The notes beneath the pieces were generated by a model that saw nothing but the letters and a program-made list of their open reading frames with translations, was not told where the DNA came from and did not search any database. Of a stretch of DNA of 64,000 nt, positions 12,622 to 27,693 are shown in pieces. Origin of the DNA: Coriaria nepalensis (Eukaryota; Streptophyta; Magnoliopsida; Cucurbitales; Coriariaceae). The stretch spans positions 5,547,501 to 5,611,500 of the forward strand of contig CP114496.1 in assembly GCA_027186245.1 (NCBI GenBank), written 5' to 3'. Every line of letters begins with the position of its first letter. The first letter of the stretch is position 1. The position numbers and the translations under genes are program-made.

Positions 12622-14170
12622 GGTTTTGGGCATAACTTGCACATGGCTATTGCAAGGAAACTATGCATTAGTTTAATCTTAAAATCATTTGAATGAGTCA
12701 TTTCAAGTCAATAACATATTTCAAAGCAAGTTGAACGAATTCTATTTTCGCACTACAAACACAGGTTTTGGGCATAACTTGCACATGGCTGTTGCAAGGA
12801 AACTGTGCATTAGTTTAATCTTAAAATCATTTGAATGAGTCATTTCAAGTCAATAACATATTTCAAAGCAAGTTGAACGAATTCTATTTTCGCACTACAA
12901 ACACAGGTTTTGGGCATAACTTGCACATGGCTATTGCAAGGAAACTGTGCATTAGTTTAATCTTAAAATCATTTGAATGAGTCATTTCAAGTCAATAACA
13001 TATTTCAAAGCAAGTTGAACGAATTCTATTTTCGCACTACAAACACAGGTTTTGGGCTTAACTTGCACATGGCTATTGCAAGGAAACTGTGCATTAGTTT
13101 AATCTTAAAATCATTTGAATGAGTCATTTCAAGTCAATAACATATTTCAAAGCAAGTTGAACGAATTCTATTTTCGCACTACAAACACAGGTTTTGGGCA
13201 TAACTTGCAAATGATCAATGCAAGGAAAGTGTGCATTATTTTAACCTTAAAATCATTTGAATGAGTCATTTCAGGTCAATAACATATTTCATAGCATATT
13301 CAACGAATTCTATTTTCGCACTACAAACACAAGTTTTGGGCATAACTTGCACATGGCCAATGCAAGGAAAGTGTGCATTTGTTTAATCTTAAAATCATTT
13401 GAATGAGTCATTTCAACTCAATAACATATTTCAAAGCAAGTTGAACGAATTCTATTTTCGCACTACAAACACAAGTTTTGTGCATAACTTGCAAATGGTC
13501 AATGCAAGGAAAGTGTGCATTAGTTTAGCCTTAAAATCATTTGAATGAGTCATTTCAAGTCAATAACAGAATACAAAGCAAGTTGAACGAATTCTATTTT
13601 CGCACTACAAACATAGGTTTTGGGCATAACTTGCACATGGCTGTTGCAAGGAAACTGTGCATTAGTTTAATCTTAAAATCATTTGAATGAGTCATTCCAA
13701 GTCAATAACATATTTCAAAGCAAGTTGAACGAATTCTATTTTCGCACTACAAACATAGGTTTTGGGCATAACTTGCACATGGCTATTGCAAGGAAACTGT
13801 GCATTAGTTTAATCTTAAAATCATTTGAATGAGTCATTTCAAGTCAATAACATATTTCAAAGCAAGTTGAACGAATTCTATTTTCGTACTACAAACACAG
13901 GTTTTGGGCATAACTTGCACATGGCTATTGCAAGGAAACTGTGCATTAGTTAAATCTTAAAATCATTTGAATGAGTCATTTCAAGTCAATAACATATTTC
14001 AAAGCAAGTTGAACGAATTCTATTTTCGCACTACAAACACAGGTTTTGGGCATAACTTGCAAATGATCAATGCAAGGAAAGTGTGCATTAGTTTAACCTT
14101 AAAATCATTTGAATGAGTCATTTCAGGTCAATAACTTATTTCAAAGCAAGTTGAACGAATTCTATTTTCG

Positions 14171-17100
14171 AACTAGAAACACAGGATTTGGGCATAACTT
14201 GCAAATGATCAATGCAACGAAAGTGTGCATTAGTTTAATCTTAAAATCATTTGAATGAGTCATTTCAGGTCAATAACATATTGCAAAGCAAGTTGAACGA
14301 ATTCTATTTTCGCACTACAAACATAGGTTTTGGGCATAACTTGCACATGGCTGTTGCAAGGAAACTGTGCATTAGTTTAATCTTAAAATCATTTGAATGA
14401 GTCATTTCAAGTCAATAACATATTTCAAAGCAAGTTCAACGAATTCTATTTTCGCACTACAAACACAGGTTTTGGGCATAACTTGCACATGGCTATTGCA
14501 AGGAAACTGTGCATTAGTTTAATCTTAAAATCATTTGAATGAGTCATTTCAATTCAATAACATATTTCAAAGCAAGTTGAACGAATTCTATTTTCGCACT
14601 ACAAACACATGTTTTGGGCATAACTTGCAAATGATCAATGCAAGGAAAGTGTGCATTAGTTTAACCTTAAAATCATTTGAATGAGTCATTTCAGGTCAAT
14701 AACATATTTCATAGCATATTCAACGAATTCTATTTTCGCACTACAAACACAAGTTTTGGGCATAACTTGCAAATGGTCAATGCAAGGAAAGTGTGCATTA
14801 GTTTAGCCTTAAAATCATTTGATTGAGTCATTTCAAGTCAATAACATATTTCAAAGCAAGGTGAACGAATTCTATTTTCGCACTACAAACACAGGTTTTG
14901 GGCATAACTTGCACATGGCTATTGCAAGGAAACTGTGCATTAGTTAAATCTTAAAATCAGTTGAATGAGTCATTTCAAGTCAATAACATATTTCAAAGCA
15001 AGTTGAACGAATTCTATTTTCGCACTACAAACACAGGTTTTGGGCATAACTTGCAAATGATCAATGCAAGGAAAGTGTGCATTAGTTTAACCTTAAAATC
15101 ATTTGAATGAGTCATTTCAGGTCAATAACTTATTTCAAAGCAAGTTGAACGAATTCTATTTTCGAACTAGAAACACAGGATTTGGGCATAACTTGCAAAT
15201 GATCAATGCAACGAATGTGTGCATTAGTTTAATCTTAAAATCATTTGAATGAGTCATTTCAGGTCAATAACATATTGCAAAGCAAGTTCAACGAATTCTA
15301 TTTTCACACTACAAACATAGGTTTTGGGCATAACTTGCACATGGCTGTTGCAAGGAAACTGTGCATTAGTTTAATTTTAAAATCATTTGAATGAGTCATT
15401 TCAAGTCAATAACATATTTCAAAGCTAGTTCAACGAATTCTATTTTCGCACTACAAACACAGGTTTTGGGCATAACTTGCACATGGCTATTGCAAGGAAA
15501 CTGTGCATTAGTTTAATCTTAAAATCATTTGAATGAGTCATTTCAATTCAATAACATATTTCAAAGCAAGTTGAACGAATTCTATTTTCGCACTACAAAC
15601 ACATGTTTTGGGCATAACTTGCAAATGATCAATGCAAGGAAAGTGTGCATTAGTTTAACCTTAAAATCATTTGAATGAGTCATTTCAGGTCAATAACATA
15701 TTTCATAGCATATTCAACGAATTCTATTTTCGCACTACAAACACAAGTTTTGGGCATAACTTGCAAATGGTCAATGCAAGGAAAGTGTGCATTAGTTTAG
15801 CCTTAAAATCATTTGATTGAGTCATTTCAAGTCAATAACATATTTCAAAGCAAGTTGAACGAATTCTATTTTCGCACTACAAACACAGGTTTTGGGCATA
15901 ACTTGCAAATGATCAATGCAAGGAAAGTGTGTATTAGTTTAACCTTAAAATCATTTGAATGAGTCATTTCAGGCCAATAACTTATTTCAAAGCAAGTTGA
16001 ACGAATTCTATTTTCGAACTAGAAACACAGGATTTGGGCATAACTTGCAAATGATCAATGCAACGAAAGTGTGCATTAGTTTAATCTTAAAATCATTTGA
16101 ATGAGTCATTTCAGGTCAATAACATATTGCAAAGCAAGTTGAACGAATTCTATTTTCGCACTACAAACATAGGTTTTGGGCATAACTTGCACATGGCTGT
16201 TGCAAGGAAACTGTGCATTAGTTTAATCTTAAAATCATTTGAATGAGTCATTTCAAGTCAATAACATATTTCAAAGCAAGTTCAACGAATTCTATTTTCG
16301 CACTACAAACACAGGTTTTGGGCATAACTTGCACATGGCTATTGCAAGGAAACTGTGCATTAGTTAAATCTTAAAATCATTTGAATGAGTCATTTCAAGT
16401 CAATAACATATTTTCAAAGCAAGTTGAACGAATTCTATTTTCGCACTACAAACACAGGTTTTGGGCATAACTTGCAAATGATCAATGCAAGGAAAGTGTG
16501 CATTAGTTTAACCTTAAAATCATTTGAATGAGTCATTTCAGGTCAATAACTTATTTCAAAGCAAGTTGAACGAATTCTATTTTCGAACTAGAAACACAGG
16601 ATTTGGGCATAACTTGCAAATGATCAATGCAACGAATGTGTGCATTAGTTTAATCTTAAAATCATTTGAATGAGTCATTTCAGGTCAATAACATATTGCA
16701 AAGCAAGTTCAACGAATTCTATTTTCGCACTACAAACATAGGTTTTGGGCATAACTTGCACATGGCTGTTGCAAGGAAACTGTGCATTAGTTTAATTTTA
16801 AAATCATTTGAATGAGTCATTTCAAGTCAATAACATATTTCAAAGCAAGTTCAACGAATTCTATTTTCGCACTACAAACACAGGTTTTGGGCATAACTTG
16901 CACATGGCTATTGCAAGGAAACTGTGCATTAGTTTAATCTTAAAATCATTTGAATGAGTCATTTCAATTCAATAACATATTTCAAAGCAAGTTGAACGAA
17001 TTCTATTTTCGCACTACAAACACATGTTTTGGGCATAACTTGCAAATGATCAATGCAAGGAAAGTGTGCATTAGTTTAACCTTAAAATCATTTGAATGAG

Positions 17101-18440
17101 TCATTTCAGGTCAATAACATATTTCATAGCATATTCAACGAATTCTATTTTCGCACTACAAACACAAGTTTTGGGCATAACTTGCAAATGGTCAATGCAA
17201 GGAAAGTGTGCATTAGTTTAGCCTTAAAATCATTTGATTGAGTCATTTCAAGTCAATAACATATTTCAAAGCAAGTTGAACGAATTCTATTTTCGCACTA
17301 CAAACACAGGTTTTGGGCATAACTTGCAAATGATCAATGCAAGGAAAGTGTGTATTAGTTTAACCTTAAAATCATTTGAATGAGTCATTTCAGGCCAATA
17401 ACTTATTTCAAAGCAAGTTGAACGAATTCTATTTTCGAACTAGAAACACAGGATTTGGGCATAACTTGCAAATGATCAATGCAACGAAAGTGTGCATTAG
17501 TTTAATCTTAAAATCATTTGAATGAGTCATTTCAGGTCAATAACATATTGCAAAGCAAGTTGAACGAATTCTATTTTCGCACTACAAACATAGGTTTTGG
17601 GCATAACTTGCACATGGCTGTTGCAAGGAAACTGTGCATTAGTTTAATCTTAAAATCATTTGAATGAGTCATTTCAAGTCAATAACATATTTCAAAGCAA
17701 GTTCAACGAATTCTATTTTCGCACTACAAACACAGGTTTTGGGCATAACTTGCACATGGCTATTGCAAGGAAACTGTGCATTAGTTTAATCTTAAAATCA
17801 TTTGAATGAGTCATTTCAATTCAATAACATATTTCAAAGCAAGTTGAACGAATTCTATTTTCGCACTACAAACACATGTTTTGGGCATAACTTGCAAATG
17901 ATCAATGCAAGGAAAGTGTGCATTATTTTAACCTTAAAATCATTTGAATGAGTCATTTCAGGTCAATAACATATTTCATAGCATATTCAACGAATTCTAT
18001 TTTCGCACTACAAACACAAGTTTTGGGCATAACTTGCAAATGGTCAATGCAAGGAAAGTGTGCATTAGTTTAGCCTTAAAATCATTTGATTGAGTCATTT
18101 CAAGTCAATAACATATTTCAAAGCAAGTTGAACGAATTCTATTTTCGCACTACAAACACAGGTTTTGGGCATAACTTGCACATGGCTATTGCAAGGAAAC
18201 TGTGCATTAGTTAAATCTTAAAATCATTTGGATGAGTCATTTCAAGTCAATAACATATTTCAAAGCAAGTTGAACGAATTCTATTTTCGCACTACAAACA
18301 CAGGTTTTGGGCATAACTTGCAAATGATCAATGCAAGGAAAGTGTGCATTAGTTTAACCTTAAAATCATTTGAATGAGTCATTTCAGGTCAATAACTTAT
18401 TTCAAAGCAAGTTGAACGAATTCTATTTTCGAACTAGAAA
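14171..18440 (+). repeat. Mixed 6-, 7- and 10-unit higher-order block (AACTAGAAAC marker)
   Basis: The rare variant TTTTCGAACTAGAAACAC starts its AACTAG at 14171, 15165, 16017, 16586, 17438 and 18432. Spacings are 994, 852, 569, 852 and 994 bp, which are 7, 6, 4 (+1), 6 and 7 units. The next unit carries either AACGAAAGTG (14171, 16017, 17438) or AACGAATGTG (15165, 16586, 18432), so two forms alternate. The 15,165-16,585 and 16,586-18,006 stretches are offset by 1,421 bp (10 units + 1). The extra base is in a run of T near 16,411, in ATATTTTCAAAG. Confidence 0.82.
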
Positions 18441-21400
18441 CACAGGATTTGGGCATAACTTGCAAATGATCAATGCAACGAATGTGTGCATTAGTTTAAT
18501 CTTAAAATCATTTGAATGAGTCATTTCAGGTCAATAACATATTGCAAAGCAAGTTGAACGAATTCTATTTTCGCACTACAAACACAGGTTTTGGGCATAA
18601 CTTGCACATGGCTGTTGCAAGGAAACTGTGCATTAGTTTAATCTTAAAATCATTTGAATGAGTCATTTCAAGTCAATAACATATTTCAAAGAAAGTTCAA
18701 CGAATTCTATTTTCGCACTACAAACACAGGTTTTGGGCATAACTTGCACATGGCTATTGCAAGGAAACTGTGCATTAGTTTAATCTTAAAATCATTTGTA
18801 TGAGTCATTTCAATTCAATAACATATTTCAAAGCAAGTTGAACGAATTCTATTTTCGCACTACAAACACATGTTTTGGGCATAACTTGCAAATGATCAAT
18901 GCAAGGAAAGTGTGCATTAGTTTAACCTTAAAATCATTTGAATGAGTCATTTCAGGTCAATAACATATTTCTTAGCATATTCAACGAATTCTATTTTCGC
19001 ACTACAAACACAAGTTTTGGGCATAACTTGCACATGGCCAATGCAAGGAAACTGTGCATTAGTTTAATCTTAAAATCATTTGAATGAGTCATTTCAATTC
19101 AATAACATATTTCAAAGCAAGTTGAACGAATTCTATTTTCGCAGTACAAACACAAGTTTTGTGCATAACTTGCAAATGGTCAATGCAGGGAAAGTGTGCA
19201 TTAGTTAAGCCTTAAAATCATTTGAATGAGTCATTTCAAGTCAATAACATATTACAAAGCAAGTTGAACGAATTCTATTTTCGCACTACAAACATAGGTT
19301 TTGGGCATAACTTGCACATGGCTGTTGCAAGGAAACTGTGCATTAGTTTAATCTTAAAATCATTTGAATGAGTCATTTCAAGTCAATAACATATTTCAAA
19401 GCAAGTTGAACGAATTCTATTTTCGCACTACAAACACAGGTTTTGGGCATAACTTGCACATGGCTGTTGCAAGGAAACTGTGCATTAGTTTAATCTTAAA
19501 ATCATTTGAATGAGTCATTTCAAGTCAATAACATATTTCAAAGCAAGTTGAACGAATTCTATTTTCGCACTACAAACACAGGTTTTGGGCATAACTTGCA
19601 CATGGCTATTGCAAGGAAACTGTGCATTAGTTTAATCTTAAAATCATTTGAATGAGTCATTTCAAGTCAATAACATATTTCAAAGCAAGTTGAACGAATT
19701 CTATTTTCGCACTACAAACACAGGTTTTGGGCATAACTTGCACATTGCTATTGCAAGGAAACTGTGCATTAGTTTAATCTTAAAATCATTTGAATGTGTC
19801 ATTTCAAGTCAATAACATATTTCAAAGCAAGTTGAACGAATTCTATTTTCGCGCTACAAACACAGGTTTTGGGCATAACTTGCAAATGATCAATGCAAGG
19901 AAAGTGTGCATTATTTTAACCTTAAAATCATTTGAATGAGTCATTTCAGGTCAATAACATATTTCATAGCATATTCAACGAATTCTATTTTCGCACTACA
20001 AACACAAGTTTTGGGCATAACTTGCACATGGCCAATGCAAGGAAACTGTGTATTAGTTTAATCTTAAAATCATTTGAATGAGTCATTTCAAGTCAATAAC
20101 ATATTTCAAAGCAAGTTGAACGAATTCTATTTTCGCACTACAAACACAAGTTTTGTGCATAACTTGCAAATGTTCAATGCAAGCAAAGTGTGCATTAGTT
20201 TAGCCTTAAAATCATTTGAATGAGTCATTTCAAGTCAATAACATATTACAAAGCAAGTTTAACGAATTCTATTTTCGCACTACAAACATAGGTTTTGGGC
20301 ATAACTTGCACATGGCTGTTGCAAGGAAACTGTGCATTAGTTTAATCTTAAAATCATTTGAATGAGTCATTTCAAGTCAATAACATATTTCAAAGCAAGT
20401 TGAACGAATTCTATTTTCGCACTACAAACACAGGTTTTGGGCATAACTTGCACATGGCTATTGCAAGGAAACTGTGCATTAGTTTAATCTTAAAATCATT
20501 TGAATGAGTCATTTCAAGTCAATAACATATTTCAAAGCAAGTTGAACGAATTCTATTTTCGCACTACAAACACAGGTTTTGGGCATAACTTGCACATGGC
20601 TATTGCAAGGAAACTGTGCATTTGTTAAATCTTAAAATCATTTGAATGAGTCATTTCAAGTCAATAACATATTTCAAAGCAAGTTGAACGAATTCTATTT
20701 TCGCACTACAAACACAGGTTTTGGGCATAACTTGCAAATGATCAATGCAAGGAAAAAGTGTGCATTAGTTTAACCTTAAAATTATTTGAATGAGTCATTT
20801 CAGGTCAATAACTTATTTCAAAGCAAGTTGAACGAATTCTATTTTCGCACTACAAACACAGGATTTGGGCATAACTTGCAAATGATCGATGCAACGAAAG
20901 TGTGCATTAGTTTAATCTTAAAATCATTTGAATGAGTCATTTCAAGTCAATAACATATTGCAAAGCAAGTTGAACGAATTCTATTTTCGCACTACAAACA
21001 CAGGTTTCTGGCATAACTTGCACATGGCTATTGCAAGGAAACTGTGCATTAGTTTAATCTTAAAATCATTTGAATGAGTCATTTCAAGTCAATAACATAT
21101 TTCAAAGCAAGTTGAACGAATTCTATTTTCGCACTACAAACACATGTTTTGGGCATAACTTGCAAATGATCAATGCAAGGAAAGTGTGCATTAGTTTAAC
21201 CTTAAAATCATTTGAATGAGTCATTTCAGGTCAATAACATATTTCATAGCATATTCAACGAATTCTATTTTCGCACTACAAACACAAGTTTTGGGCATAA
21301 CTTGCAAATGGTCAATGCAAGGAAAGTGTGCATTAGTTTAGCCTTAAAATCATTTGATTGAGTCATTTCAAGTCAATAACATATTTCAAAGCAAGTTGAA

Positions 21401-24400
21401 CGAATTCTATTTTCGCACTACAAACACAGGTTTTGGGCATAACTTGCAAATGATCAATGCAAGGAAAGTGTGTATTAGTTTAACCTTAAAATCATTTGAA
21501 TGAGTCATTTCAGGCCAATAACTTATTTCAAAGCAAGTTGAACGAATTCTATTTTCGAACTAGAAACACAGGATTTGGGCATAACTTGCAAATGATCAAT
21601 GCAACGAAAGTGTGCATTAGTTTAATCTTAAAATCATTTGAATGAGTCATTTCAGGTCAATAACATATTGCAAAGCAAGTTGAACGAATTCTATTTTCGC
21701 ACTACAAACATAGGTTTTGGGCATAACTTGCACATGGCTGTTGCAAGGAAACTGTGCATTAGTTTAATCTTAAAATCATTTGAATGAGTCATTTCAAGTC
21801 AATAACATATTTCAAAGCAAGTTCAACGAATTCTATTTTCGCACTACAAACACAGGTTTTGGGCATAACTTGCACATGGCTATTGCAAGGAAACTGTGCA
21901 TTAGTTTAATCTTAAAATCATTTGAATGAGTCATTTCAATTCAATAACATATTTCAAAGCAAGTTGAACGAATTCTATTTTCGCACTACAAACACATGTT
22001 TTGGGCATAACTTGCAAATGATCAATGCAAGGAAAGTGTGCATTAGTTTAACCTTAAAATCATTTGAATGAGTCATTTCAGGTCAATAACATATTTCATA
22101 GCATATTCAACGAATTCTATTTTCGCACTACAAACACAAGTTTTGGGCATAACTTGCAAATGGTCAATGCAAGGAAAGTGTGCATTAGTTTAGCCTTAAA
22201 ATCATTTGATTGAGTCATTTCAAGTCAATAACATATTTCAAAGCAAGTTGAACGAATTCTATTTTCGCACTACAAACACAGGTTTTGGGCATAACTTGCA
22301 AATGATCAATGCAAGGAAAGTGTGTATTAGTTTAACCTTAAAATCATTTGAATGAGTCATTTCAGGCCAATAACTTATTTCAAAGCAAGTTGAACGAATT
22401 CTATTTTCGAACTAGAAACACAGGATTTGGGCATAACTTGCAAATGATCAATGCAACGAAAGTGTGCATTAGTTTAATCTTAAAATCATTTGAATGAGTC
22501 ATTTCAGGTCAATAACATATTGCAAAGCAAGTTGAACGAATTCTATTTTCGCACTACAAACATAGGTTTTGGGCATAACTTGCACATGGCTGTTGCAAGG
22601 AAACTGTGCATTAGTTTAATCTTAAAATCATTTGAATGAGTCATTTCAAGTCAATAACATATTTTAAAGCAAGTTCAACGAATTCTATTTTCGCACTACA
22701 AACACAGGTTTTGGGCATAACTTGCACATGGCTATTGCAAGGAAACTGTGCATTAGTTTAATCTTAAAATCATTTGAATGAGTCATTTCAATTCAATAAC
22801 ATATTTCAAAGCAAGTTGAACGAATTCTATTTTCGCACTACAAACACATGTTTTGGGCATAACTTGCAAATGATCAATGCAAGGAAAGTGTGCATTATTT
22901 TAACCTTAAAATCATTTGAATGAGTCATTTCAGGTCAATAACATATTTCATAGCATATTCAACGAATTCTATTTTCGCACTACAAACACAAGTTTTGGGC
23001 ATAACTTGCAAATGGTCAATGCAAGGAAAGTGTGCATTAGTTTAGCCTTAAAATCATTTGATTGAGTCATTTCAAGTCAATAACATATTTCAAAGCAAGT
23101 TGAACGAATTCTATTTTCGCACTACAAACACAGGTTTTGGGCATAACTTGCACATGGCTATTGCAAGGAAACTGTGCATTAGTTAAATCTTAAAATCATT
23201 TGGATGAGTCATTTCAAGTCAATAACATATTTCAAAGCAAGTTGAACGAATTCTATTTTCGCACTACAAACACAGGTTTTGGGCATAACTTGCAAATGAT
23301 CAATGCAAGGAAAGTGTGCATTAGTTTAACCTTAAAATCATTTGAATGAGTCATTTCAGGTCAATAACTTATTTCAAAGCAAGTTGAACGAATTCTATTT
23401 TCGAACTAGAAACACAGGATTTGGGCATAACTTGCAAATGATCAATGCAACGAATGTGTGCATTAGTTTAATCTTAAAATCATTTGAATGAGTCATTTCA
23501 GGTCAATAACATATTGCAAAGCAAGTTGAACGAATTCTATTTTCGCACTACAAACACAGGTTTTGGGCATAACTTGCACATGGCTGTTGCAAGGAAACTG
23601 TGCATTAGTTTAATCTTAAAATCATTTGAATGAGTCATTTCAAGTCAATAACATATTTCAAAGAAAGTTCAACGAATTCTATTTTCGCACTACAAACACA
23701 GGTTTTGGGCATAACTTGCACATGGCTATTGCAAGGAAACTGTGCATTAGTTTAATCTTAAAATCATTTGTATGAGTCATTTCAATTCAATAACATATTT
23801 CAAAGCAAGTTGAACGAATTCTATTTTCGCACTACAAACACATGTTTTGGGCATAACTTGCAAATGATCAATGCAAGGAAAGTGTGCATTAGTTTAACCT
23901 TAAAATCATTTGAATGAGTCATTTCAGGTCAATAACATATTTCTTAGCATATTCAACGAACTCTATTTTCGCACTACAAACACAAGTTTTGGGCATAACT
24001 TGCACATGGCCAATGCAAGGAAACTGTGCATTAGTTTAATCTTAAAATCATTTGAATGAGTCATTTCAATTCAATAACATATTTCAAAGCAAGTTGAACG
24101 AATTCTATTTTCGCAGTACAAACACAAGTTTTGTGCATAACTTGCAAATGGTCAATGCAGGGAAAGTGTGCATTAGTTAAGCCTTAAAATCATTTGAATG
24201 AGTCATTTCAAGTCAATAACATATTACAAAGCAAGTTGAACGAATTCTATTTTCGCACTACAAACATAGGTTTTGGGCATAACTTGCACATGGCTGTTGC
24301 AAGGAAACTGTGCATTAGTTTAATCTTAAAATCATTTGAATGAGTCATTTCAAGTCAATAACATATTTCAAAGCAAGTTGAACGAATTCTATTTTCGCAC

Positions 24401-26112
24401 TACAAACACAGGTTTTGGGCATAACTTGCACATGGCTGTTGCAAGGAAACTGTGCATTAGTTTAATCTTAAAATCATTTGAATGAGTCATTTCAAGTCAA
24501 TAACATATTTCAAAGCAAGTTGAACGAATTCTATTTTCGCACTACAAACACAGGTTTTGGGCATAACTTGCACATGGCTATTGCAAGGAAACTGTGCATT
24601 AGTTTAATCTTAAAATCATTTGAATGAGTCATTTCAAGTCAATAACATATTTCAAAGCAAGTTGAACGAATTCTATTTTCGCACTACAAACACAGGTTTT
24701 GGGCATAACTTGCACATTGCTATTGCAAGGAAACTGTGCATTAGTTTAATCTTAAAATCATTTGAATGTGTCATTTCAAGTCAATAACATATTTCAAAGC
24801 AAGTTGAACGAATTCTATTTTCGCGCTACAAACACAGGTTTTGGGCATAACTTGCAAATGATCAATGCAAGGAAAGTGTGCATTATTTTAACCTTAAAAT
24901 CATTTGAATGAGTCATTTCAGGTCAATAACATATTTCATAGCATATTCAACGAATTCTATTTTCGCACTACAAACACAAGTTTTGGGCATAACTTGCACA
25001 TGGCCAATGCAAGGAAACTGTGTATTAGTTTAATCTTAAAATCATTTGAATGAGTCATTTCAAGTCAATAACATATTTCAAAGCAAGTTGAACGAATTCT
25101 ATTTTCGCACTACAAACACAAGTTTTGTGCATAACTTGCAAATGTTCAATGCAAGCAAAGTGTGCATTAGTTTAGCCTTAAAATCATTTGAATGAGTCAT
25201 TTCAAGTCAATAACATATTACAAAGCAAGTTTAACGAATTCTATTTTCGCACTACAAACATAGGTTTTGGGCATAACTTGCACATGGTTGTTGCAAGGAA
25301 ACTGTGCATTAGTTTAATCTTAAAATCATTTGAATGAGTCATTTCAAGTCAATAACATATTTCAAAGCAAGTTGAACGAATTCTATTTTCGCACTACAAA
25401 CACAGGTTTTGGGCATAACTTGCACATGGCTATTGCAAGGAAACTGTGCATTAGTTTAATCTTAAAATCATTTGAATGAGTCATTTCAAGTCAATAACAT
25501 ATTTCAAAGCAAGTTGAACGAATTCTATTTTCGCACTACAAACACAGGTTTTGGGCATAACTTGCACATGGCTATTGCAAGGAAACTGTGCATTTGTTAA
25601 ATCTTAAAATCATTTGAATGAGTCATTTCAAGTCAATAACATATTTCAAAGCAAGTTGAACGAATTCTATTTTCGCACTACAAACACAGGTTTTGGGCAT
25701 AACTTGCAAATGATCAATGCAAGGAAAAAGTGTGCATTAGTTTAACCTTAAAATTATTTGAATGAGTCATTTCAGGTCAATAACTTATTTCAAAGCAAGT
25801 TGAACGAATTCTATTTTCGCACTACAAACACAGGATTTGGGCATAACTTGCAAATGATCGATGCAACGAAAGTGTGCATTAGTTTAATCTTAAAATCATT
25901 TGAATGAGTCATTTCAAGTCAATAACATATTGCAAAGCAAGTTGAACGAATTCTATTTTCGCACTACAAACACAGGTTTCTGGCATAACTTGCACATGGC
26001 TATTGCAAGGAAACTGTGCATTAGTTTAATCTTAAAATCATTTGAATGAGTCATTTCAAGTCAATAACATATTTCAAAGCAAGTTGAACGAATTCTATTT
26101 TCGCACTACAAA
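17021..26112 (+). repeat. P-Q-P-P-Q segmental duplication, 4,972-bp offset
   Basis: Taking CACATGTTTTGGG as the block start, P (852 bp, 6 units) lies at 17021-17872, 21141-21992 and 21993-22844. Q (3,268 bp, 23 units + 2 bp) lies at 17873-21140 and 22845-26112. Rare markers confirm it: GGAAAAAGTG (a 2-bp insertion) at 20751 and 25723, and CAATGCAGGG at 19181 and 24153, both 4,972 bp apart. By eye I found only a few differences between copies, among them a lost EcoRI site at about 23,959 (AACTCT), GGTTGTTGC at about 25,287 and TTTTAAAGC at about 22,664. Near-identity over several kb means very recent amplification, or an assembly duplication. Confidence 0.85.
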
Positions 26113-27693
26113 CACAGGTTTTGGGCATAACTTGCACATGGCTATTGCAAGGAAACTGTGCATTAGTTTAATCTTAAAATCATTTGAATGAGTCATTTCA
26201 ATTCAATAACATATTTCAAAGCAAGTTGAACGAATTCTATTTTCGCACTACAAACACATGTTTTGGGCATAACTTGCAAATGATCAATGCAAGGAAAGTG
26301 TGCATTAGTGTAACCTTAAAATCATTTGAATGAGTCATTTCAGGTCAATAACATATTTCATAGCATATTCAACGAATTCTATTTTCGCACTACAAACACA
26401 AGTTTTGGGCATAACTTGCAAATGGTCAATGCAAGGAAAGTGTGCATTAGTTTAGCCTTAAAATCATTTGAATGAGTCATTTCAGGTCAATAACATGTTT
26501 CATAGCATATTCAACGAATTCTATTTTCGCACTACAAACACAAGTTTTGGGCATAACTTGCACATGGCCAATGCAAGGAAACTGTGCATTAGTTTAATCT
26601 TAAAATCATTTGAATGAGTCATTTCAAGTCAATAACATATTTCAAAGCAAGTTGAACGAATTCTATTTTCGCACTACAAACACAAGTTTTGTGCATAACT
26701 TGCAAATGGTCAATGCAAGGAAAGTGTGCATTAGTTTAGCCTTAAAATCATTTGAATGAGTCATTTCAAGTCAATAACATATTACAAAGCAAGTTGAACG
26801 AATTCTATTTTCGCACTACAAACAGAGGTTTTGGGCATAACTTGCACATGGCTATTGCAAGGAAACTGTGCATTAGTTTAATCTTAAAATCATTTGAATG
26901 AGTAATTTCAAGTCAATAACATATTTCAAAGCAAGTTGAACGAATTCTATTTTCGCACTACAAACACAGGTTTTGGGCATAACTTGCACATGGCTATTGC
27001 AAGGAAAGTGTGCATTAGTTTGACGTTAAAATCATTTGAATGAGTCATTTCAGGTCAATAACATATTTCAAAGCAAGTTGAACGAATTCTATTTTCGCAC
27101 TACAAACACAAGTTTTGTGCATAACTTGCAAATGGTTAATGCAAGGAAAGTGTGCATTAGTTTAGCCTTAAAATCATTTGAATGAGTCATTTCAAGTCAA
27201 TAACATATTTCAAAGCAAGTTGAACGACTTCTATTTTGGCACTACAAACACAGGTTTTGGGCATAACTTGCAAATGGTCAATGCAAGGAAAGTGTGCATT
27301 AGTTTAGCCTTAAAATCATTTCAATGAGTCGTTTCAAGTCAATAACATATTTCAAAGCAAGCTGAACGAATTCTATTTTCGCACTACAAACACAGGTTTT
27401 GGGCATAACTTGCACATGGCCAATGCAAGGAAAGTGTGCATTAGTTTAACCTTAAAATCATTTGAATGAGTCATTTCAGGTCAATAACATATTTCAAAGC
27501 AAATTGAACGAATTCTATTTTCGCACTACAAACACAAGTTTTGTGCATAACTTGCAAATGATCAATGCAAGGAAAGTGTGCATTCATTTAACCTTAAAGT
27601 CATTTTCAAGACTCATTTCACGTCAATAACATATTACAAAGCAAGTTCAACGAATTCTATTTTCGCACTACAAACACAGGTTTTGGGCATAAC

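Larger units (their letters stand above)
1..27000 (+). repeat. Array domain I: GGCTATTGC/GGCTGTTGC units
   Basis: This stretch is defined by units whose stem core reads CATGGCTAT or CATGGCTGT, followed by AAACTGTGCATTAG and TTTAATC. They are mixed with AATGGTCAA units (followed by TTTAGCC), AATGATCAA units (followed by TTTAACC) and CATGGCCAA units. The last GGCTATTGC unit I find is near 26,990 and the last GGCTGTTGC near 24,430 (a GGTTGTTGC derivative lies at about 25,287). A further variant, TTTCATAGCATATTCAACG, runs from about 7.6 kb to about 28.1 kb. The TTCGCCTAC and AACCCTAAAG variants of later domains are absent. The right edge is gradual over about 1 kb, so the coordinate is approximate. 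No gene is present. Confidence 0.85.
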
